A stretch of 64,000 nt of DNA. Origin: Flintibacter muris. Its GTDB lineage: Bacteria; Bacillota; Clostridia; Oscillospirales; Oscillospiraceae. Every line of letters starts with the position of its first letter. Positions within the stretch are counted from its first letter, which is position 1. Position numbers and translations under genes: made by a program. Of this stretch, positions 57,635 to 64,000 are shown in pieces. The stretch covers positions 62,001-126,000 of the forward strand of contig NZ_CALPCP010000002.1 of the NCBI RefSeq assembly GCF_943192995.1, written 5' to 3'. The notes below the pieces were generated by a model. The model saw only the letters and a list, made by a program, of their open reading frames with translations, searched no databases and was not told the DNA's origin.

Positions 57635-59215
57635 TTATTTGATAAAGATCCGGCTCTCAACGGCACGGATGTTGCAGTTTTCCTCCAGCGTCGTTATTTT
57701 TTCCGTCAGCCGGCCGATCTGAATCTCCAGAATGGGGTGCAAATTTTGGCATTGGATTCTCCCGTTGCTTTTTTTAGCCAGCATCTCGTCCAAAACGTTC
57801 AGCTCGGCGGTCAGGGTCTCTCGTCTTTCGTTGTACAGATCCCGCTGTATGACCAGCTGCTCCAGCACCGACTTCTCCATATCCGAGATTCGGTTTCCCC
57901 GTTTCCGCAGGTCGGAGATGGTGGTCCAGAGCTTGTTCAGGGTGGACTGTACCTCCGCCATCTCGGCTTTGAGCCGGGTCCAGGTCTCTGGACAGTGCGG
58001 GGGATAACCCACCGAAAAGCGGCTCAGGTCACCGGCTATGTTTCCAATCCGCTGGCACAGGACGCTGCCGCCCGCCTGGATCTGGGTGCCCGCGATCATG
58101 CCGCGCCCGGTCATAGCGTAGACCGTGCCAGTGCAGCAAATGGTGCTGTTTAAGATCATCTCCGCGATTACGCTGCCTCCGGCGTCAATGTCCGCCCACT
58201 CCATCACCGGGGCCTGCACCTGATGGGCCGCGCTCAGAAATGTTTTTCCACTGGTCCCATAGATGCCCTGCTGGACCCGGATGGTCCCGCCCTTGGAGGT
58301 GACACGGGCCTGACCCATTTTGCCGTTGATGACAATGTCGCCAGAGGCCTCGATCTCAATTCCGCCGTCCACATTTCCACCGATATAGAGGTTTCCTGAG
58401 ATCTGAAAGACCCCCTGAAATTGATTCAAATCGCCGTCAATGATGCGCTGCTCGTGGATGCAGAACCGGTCCTGCTCCATGTACAAAAGCCCGTCTACGC
58501 TGGCGGTGAGCGCCTGGCCGCCCCTGCCGATTGCGGTGTTCGTCCCCTGGGGGACCTGGGCGCTGACAGTCTGTGGACAGGGAAGGGTCTGCCCCGTCAC
58601 ATCCATGCCGTCGGTCCCCGGCTTGGCAGGCCGGATCAAACAGATTACGGCTCCCTTTCGAATGGGCTGCAGCTGGATGTCCTGCCGGAAGTCCACCTGC
58701 GTTTCGTCCTGCACCTTCAGGCACCGGTTCCCCCGCCGCTGGAACAGCTCGGTCACCTTGCCATCCTGCCCCGCCCGAGGGGGCGTGCCCTGGGCAGCTA
58801 AAAAGATGCGCAGATATCCGCGGGAAAACTCCTGCTGGAGGGTTTCCTGGGAGATGCCGTAATTGATGCCCTCATAGTGCATATCATCCAGAAGCTCCTC
58901 CAGGGTAAGCTCAGCACCATTGTTTTCCGGGGGGAGCAGGCAGGCATATGCCCGCATTCGATCGGCCGACAGGATGAACCGCGCCTCCGCCTTGACGGGT
59001 TCGGCCGTCTTTTTGCGCCTGGTTTTGCAGACCTCCTTCAAAAAATCAACAAAATCACTGACCGTTTGGATGTCATCCGGATATTCTTCTTTGGCGTCTT
59101 CACCTGCCATGTCCAGCTCAGAAAGCAGTCTCCTGTAGGGAGTGGGAGGAAAGGCATTTTTTTCCTGTTCATTGGTCACAGTTGAAACAAAACGGTCAAA
59201 AATGGACACTTTCAT
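57635..59215 (-). CDS. FapA (DUF342) family protein
   Basis: A 526-residue polymerising-type protein. The FapA core (about 180-460) is a repetitive beta-helix: GNLYIGGNVDGGIEIEASGD, INGKMGQARVTSKGGTIRVQ, WADIDAGGSVIAEMILNSTI, then a C-terminal coiled coil (about 455-520; LNKLWTTISDLRKRGNRIS). DUF342 proteins are linked with motility or cell-envelope tasks in other bacteria; the role in a non-motile species is unknown. The start at 59215 is chosen because the longer frame crosses the -35 and -10 of the promoter. Confidence 0.82.
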   Translation of the reverse strand: MKVSIFDRFVSTVTNEQEKNAFPPTPYRRLLSELDMAGEDAKEEYPDDIQTVSDFVDFLKEVCKTRRKKTAEPVKAEARFILSADRMRAYACLLPPENNGAELTLEELLDDMHYEGINYGISQETLQQEFSRGYLRIFLAAQGTPPRAGQDGKVTELFQRRGNRCLKVQDETQVDFRQDIQLQPIRKGAVICLIRPAKPGTDGMDVTGQTLPCPQTVSAQVPQGTNTAIGRGGQALTASVDGLLYMEQDRFCIHEQRIIDGDLNQFQGVFQISGNLYIGGNVDGGIEIEASGDIVINGKMGQARVTSKGGTIRVQQGIYGTSGKTFLSAAHQVQAPVMEWADIDAGGSVIAEMILNSTICCTGTVYAMTGRGMIAGTQIQAGGSVLCQRIGNIAGDLSRFSVGYPPHCPETWTRLKAEMAEVQSTLNKLWTTISDLRKRGNRISDMEKSVLEQLVIQRDLYNERRETLTAELNVLDEMLAKKSNGRIQCQNLHPILEIQIGRLTEKITTLEENCNIRAVESRIFIK

Positions 59216-59300
59216 CCCTCGCTTCTTTCTGGACTCTGCATTCGTGCTGATGGCCGCCTGCTGTGAACTGTAACGACCCACTCTACGGGTAAACATTTGT

Positions 59301-59329
59301 ATTGTACCATTTTTAGAAAATATTATCAA
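59301..59329 (-). promoter_or_regulatory. Promoter of the FapA-family gene
   Basis: On the minus strand TTGATA (59324-59329) and TACAAT (59301-59306), 17 bases apart. It shows that the coding start must lie below about 59294. Confidence 0.82.
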
Positions 59330-59359
59330 GTATTATGACCTTGATGCAGCGTAAAAAGA

Positions 59360-59399
59360 GTGTGCCGTCCAGCTGGTTTGCTGGAATCACGGCACACTG
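59360..59399 (-). terminator. Hairpin after ppdK
   Basis: GTGTGCCGT and ACGGCACAC pair, with an inner CCAGC / GCTGG. It lies between the ppdK stop (59533) and the next promoter, and could end the ppdK transcript. The run of T is weak on the minus strand. The rest of the 59330-59532 gap holds only the repeat listed next. Confidence 0.55.
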
Positions 59400-59405
59400 C
59401 GTGTT

Positions 59406-59426
59406 TATAGCAATCTTCAAGATTGC
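59406..59426. repeat. TATAGCAA...TTGC interspersed repeat, third copy
   Basis: TATAGCAATCTTCAAGATTG, followed by C, contains the perfect palindrome GCAATCTT-C-AAGATTGC. It matches the two copies at 38546-38610 in layout and spacing. Confidence 0.6.
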
Positions 59427-59532
59427 GGCCAGCGGGCCGCCCGTTTGTCAGTTTTTTTGGCGTTTGTTGTAGACCGGCTGCCAGTCTAACAACTGGACCT
59501 GCCGGAATCGGTGTTTCTCAAAAGCAGTTCGA

Positions 59533-62163
<2,631 letters not shown>

Positions 62164-62289
62164 TGGTAAACATCATTCCTTTCTAGCGTATACGGCGCTC
62201 CAGCCGTCCGTCCCCGGCGGGAACGCCGTGGTGGGGAGAGAATCGGGATTAGCAATATTGTCCGCAGTTTCTGGAATACCGTGCATAAT

Positions 62290-62318
62290 ATTATACAGAC
62301 GGCTGGCTGATATTGCAA
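62290..62318 (-). promoter_or_regulatory. Promoter of ppdK
   Basis: On the minus strand TTGCAA (62313-62318) and TATAAT (62290-62295), 17 bases apart. The leader of about 120 bases (62164-62283) includes an imperfect GGCGTTCC...-type hairpin and no open frame of note. The plus-strand part of this gap, 62319-62429, contains AAGGAGGTATCC, an apparent anti-16S-like match without a gene after it. Confidence 0.82.
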
Positions 62319-62429
62319 GATTTTTTAGAAAATTTTCCATAGAAATTCCAGGCAAAATTTTGTTGAAAAAGGCGGTTGAAGGAGGTATCCTGTAAAAGAC
62401 CCGAAATATACGGAAAGGGGCGGTTTTGG

Positions 62430-62714
62430 ATGGAAAAATGGCTGTGGCAGCTGCTGGGACTGTATCTGGCGGCAGTCAATCTGGCCGCTTTTGCGCTGAT
62501 GGGAGCGGACAAACGCCGGGCCAAAGGGGGAAGGTGGCGCATTTCAGAGCGGACACTGTTCCTCCCCGCCCTTCTGGGAGGGGCGCTGGGCGGCACCCTG
62601 GGAATGAAGGTGTTCCGCCATAAGACCAGGCACTGGTATTTCCGCTGGGGCTTCCCCCTGCTGCTGGTCCTTCAAATCGGACTGCTGGCCTGGCTGGCCC
62701 TGAGATATGCTTAA
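62430..62714 (+). CDS. DUF1294 membrane protein
   Basis: A 94-residue protein with two hydrophobic helices (WLWQLLGLYLAAVNLAAFAL; FPLLLVLQIGLLAWLALRYA) and, between them, the family's GADKRRAKGGRWRISERTL and RHKTRHWYFRWGF. The ATG at 62430 has GGAAAGGGG upstream. DUF1294 proteins are often found near helicases or nucleases, but no function is established. It precedes the sugar-kinase gene by 45 bases and may share its transcript. Confidence 0.85.
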   Translation: MEKWLWQLLGLYLAAVNLAAFALMGADKRRAKGGRWRISERTLFLPALLGGALGGTLGMKVFRHKTRHWYFRWGFPLLLVLQIGLLAWLALRYA

Positions 62715-62759
62715 AAAGCACCCCGCTGGCGGGGCTCTCACTCAAAGGAGATGGAAGCT

Positions 62760-63671
62760 ATGATTTATACTGTTACCTTTAATCCGGCGCTGGACTATGT
62801 GGTCCGGCTGGAGAATTTTCACCCCGGCGAGACCAACCGCAGCGACAGCGACGGGGTTCAGTTTGGCGGCAAAGGGATCAATGTGTCCATTGTGCTGCGG
62901 AATCTGGGGGTGGAAAGCGTGGCCCTGGGCTTTCTGGCCGGATTTACCGGCAGGGGGCTGGAGCAGGGACTGCGGAACACTGGCGTCAGGACCGATTTTA
63001 TCTGGCTGGAGCGGGGCCTGACCCGGATCAATGTGAAGCTCAAGGCGGAAGAGGAGAGCGAGATTAACGGCAGGGGGCCGGACATCCCGTCCCATGCGCT
63101 GGAGGAGCTGTTTGTCAGGCTGGACCGCCTGGGGGAGGGGGATATATTGGTGCTGGCCGGGTCTATCCCGGCCTCCCTCCCGAAGGATATCTACCGGCGT
63201 ATTTTGGAGCGGCTGGAGGGGAGGGGCGTCCTCAGTGCGGTGGATGCTGAGGGGGAGCTGCTGCGGGAGACGCTGCCCTACCGCCCCTTCCTGGTCAAGC
63301 CTAACAGACGGGAGCTGGGGGAGATTTTTGGGCGCTCCCTGGCCGCCGGCGGTGAGATTGAGGAGTGCGCCCGGCAGCTCCAGGCATGGGGAGCCCGGAA
63401 TGTGCTGGTGTCCATGGCGGGGGACGGCTCCCTGCTGGTGGATGAGAGGGGAGAATGTCACCGGCTGGCCGCCCCCAGAGGGACGGTGCGCAACTCGGTG
63501 GGAGCGGGAGATTCCATGGTGGCCGGCTTTCTGGCCGGCTGGCTGAAAGACCGCAACTGCGCCGCCGCCCACCGGCTGGGGGCCGCCGCCGGCTCCGCCA
63601 CCGCGTTTTCTGACGGTCTGGCCACCGGAGATGAGGTCCGGGCACTGCTGAAAGCTATCCCTCTTGGGTAA
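62760..63671 (+). CDS. 1-phosphofructokinase-type PfkB-family sugar kinase
   Basis: A 303-residue PfkB kinase. IYTVTFNPALDYVVRLENF and GGKGINVSIVLRNLG are the N-terminal signature of 1-phosphofructokinase / tagatose-6-phosphate kinase, and the anion-hole motif VGAGDSMVAGFLAGW is the C-terminal one. The substrate is fructose-1-P or tagatose-6-P. No fructose PTS gene is visible in the window. The ATG at 62760 is chosen since AAAGGAG stands at the right distance; the ATG at 62751 is too close to it. Confidence 0.85.
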   Translation: MIYTVTFNPALDYVVRLENFHPGETNRSDSDGVQFGGKGINVSIVLRNLGVESVALGFLAGFTGRGLEQGLRNTGVRTDFIWLERGLTRINVKLKAEEESEINGRGPDIPSHALEELFVRLDRLGEGDILVLAGSIPASLPKDIYRRILERLEGRGVLSAVDAEGELLRETLPYRPFLVKPNRRELGEIFGRSLAAGGEIEECARQLQAWGARNVLVSMAGDGSLLVDERGECHRLAAPRGTVRNSVGAGDSMVAGFLAGWLKDRNCAAAHRLGAAAGSATAFSDGLATGDEVRALLKAIPLG

Positions 63672-64000
63672 GGAGCCGGGGAACCAACTTGGCCAGAGCT
63701 TCGGCCAGGGCCGCGTGGCCCTTTTGGGTCAGGTGCATGAAATCAATGGTGTTGAATTCACAGCCGCAGGTGTTGGCGTCCAGGAAATGACATCCGGCCT
63801 CCTCCGCTACCCGGCGGTACTCCGCCGGAAGCTGACGGGATTTCTCCACACAGGTGGGGGGCGTGGTGCCCATCTCCTCCGCCACCGGGGAGGTGAGGAC
63901 CCCCTCGCCGATGGCGGGCGGGGCTACAATCAGGATGTTGGGCCTTCTGCCGGGGCCCCAGCAGTCGATTGCGGCGGCCTTGCGCACCAGCCGCCGCATG
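63655..64000 (-). CDS. SGNH/GDSL-type hydrolase, C-terminal part
   Basis: The last about 114 residues of an esterase-like protein: NILIVAPPAIGEG is a block III-like core strand and DFMHLTQKGHAALAEAL contains the catalytic Asp and His of SGNH hydrolases. The gene continues beyond the right edge, so the Ser and Gly motifs are not visible. It converges with the sugar-kinase gene, and the two coding regions overlap by 17 bases. Substrate unknown. Confidence 0.82.
   Translation of the reverse strand, partial: MRRLVRKAAAIDCWGPGRRPNILIVAPPAIGEGVLTSPVAEEMGTTPPTCVEKSRQLPAEYRRVAEEAGCHFLDANTCGCEFNTIDFMHLTQKGHAALAEALAKLVPRLLTQEG

Noticed and set aside
59215-59329. Longer N-terminus of the FapA-family protein
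   Set aside because: It would run through the -35 and -10 boxes of the only good promoter in front of the gene.
62164-62289. The ppdK leader considered as a riboswitch
   Set aside because: Only one imperfect hairpin is visible, without conserved core motifs of a known class; a structured leader remains possible.

Overview
The window reads as a chromosome segment of a GC-rich, anaerobic, low-motility gut Firmicute of the class Clostridia, most like the Oscillospiraceae (Flavonifractor / Pseudoflavonifractor / Lawsonibacter type). Reasons: strong Shine-Dalgarno sites and 17-bp-spaced sigma-A promoters, sporulation-associated small genes (DUF2508, BofA), several S-layer-homology (SLH) surface proteins, an ATP-type PEP carboxykinase plus pyruvate phosphate dikinase, and many ferredoxin- and Hsp33-type genes. 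The species assignment is inference.

Layout. 0-4.7 kb: the start of an unknown membrane protein and a giant SLH surface protein. 4.7-13.4 kb: a mobilizable element with a sigma-like gene, a DUF6076 gene, an oriT-like hairpin, a Mob relaxase, a P4/D5-type primase-helicase, two small genes and a large serine recombinase. 13.5-21.2 kb: a decayed prophage that keeps a C39-type lysin, tail/connector genes, half a major capsid gene and a small repressor module with repeated operators. Its capsid gene is cut by an IS256-family remnant whose two halves now face opposite ways (21.15-21.88 kb). 22-31 kb: a type II topoisomerase pair (ParE/ParC-like), YitT, an LUD-domain protein, a lipoprotein, an SLH protein, DUF2508 and BofA. 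31-38.2 kb: a three-gene iron-type ABC importer, rsmA and pckA. 38.2-44.2 kb: small regulators, DUF4261/DUF4303 genes, a TrpR-like regulator with a methyltransferase and Hsp33, and 6-phosphofructokinase. 44.4-45.1 kb: five tRNA genes (Val, Asp, Phe, Gly, Cys) behind a consensus promoter. 45.2-48.5 kb: a ferredoxin / polyferredoxin-like / CoA-disulfide-reductase-rhodanese operon facing a Crp/Fnr regulator. 48.5-49.6 kb: a frameshifted DUF134/NifX-like pseudogene and a 377-bp IS5-family remnant that abuts the end of a 3-methyladenine glycosylase gene. 50.2-64 kb: two tandem EamA transporters, a DUF2089 regulator with a membrane partner, a phosphodiester-glycosidase/SLH protein, a CofE-like ligase, a FapA-family protein, PPDK, DUF1294, a 1-phosphofructokinase-type kinase and the end of an SGNH hydrolase.

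How the parts work together. Two phosphofructokinase-type kinases, PckA and PPDK give a flexible PEP/pyruvate/oxaloacetate node. The surface set (three SLH proteins, one carrying a glycosidase) points to an S-layer-like envelope. The 45-48 kb operon looks like a redox/sulfur module: a palindrome lies where a class II Crp/Fnr activator would bind, and the regulator is the convergent neighbour. Intergenic palindromic repeat families (at 24.0, 27.3, 38.6, 52.1 and 53.2 kb) are scattered through the core regions. No CRISPR array or rRNA is present, and I saw no convincing riboswitch.
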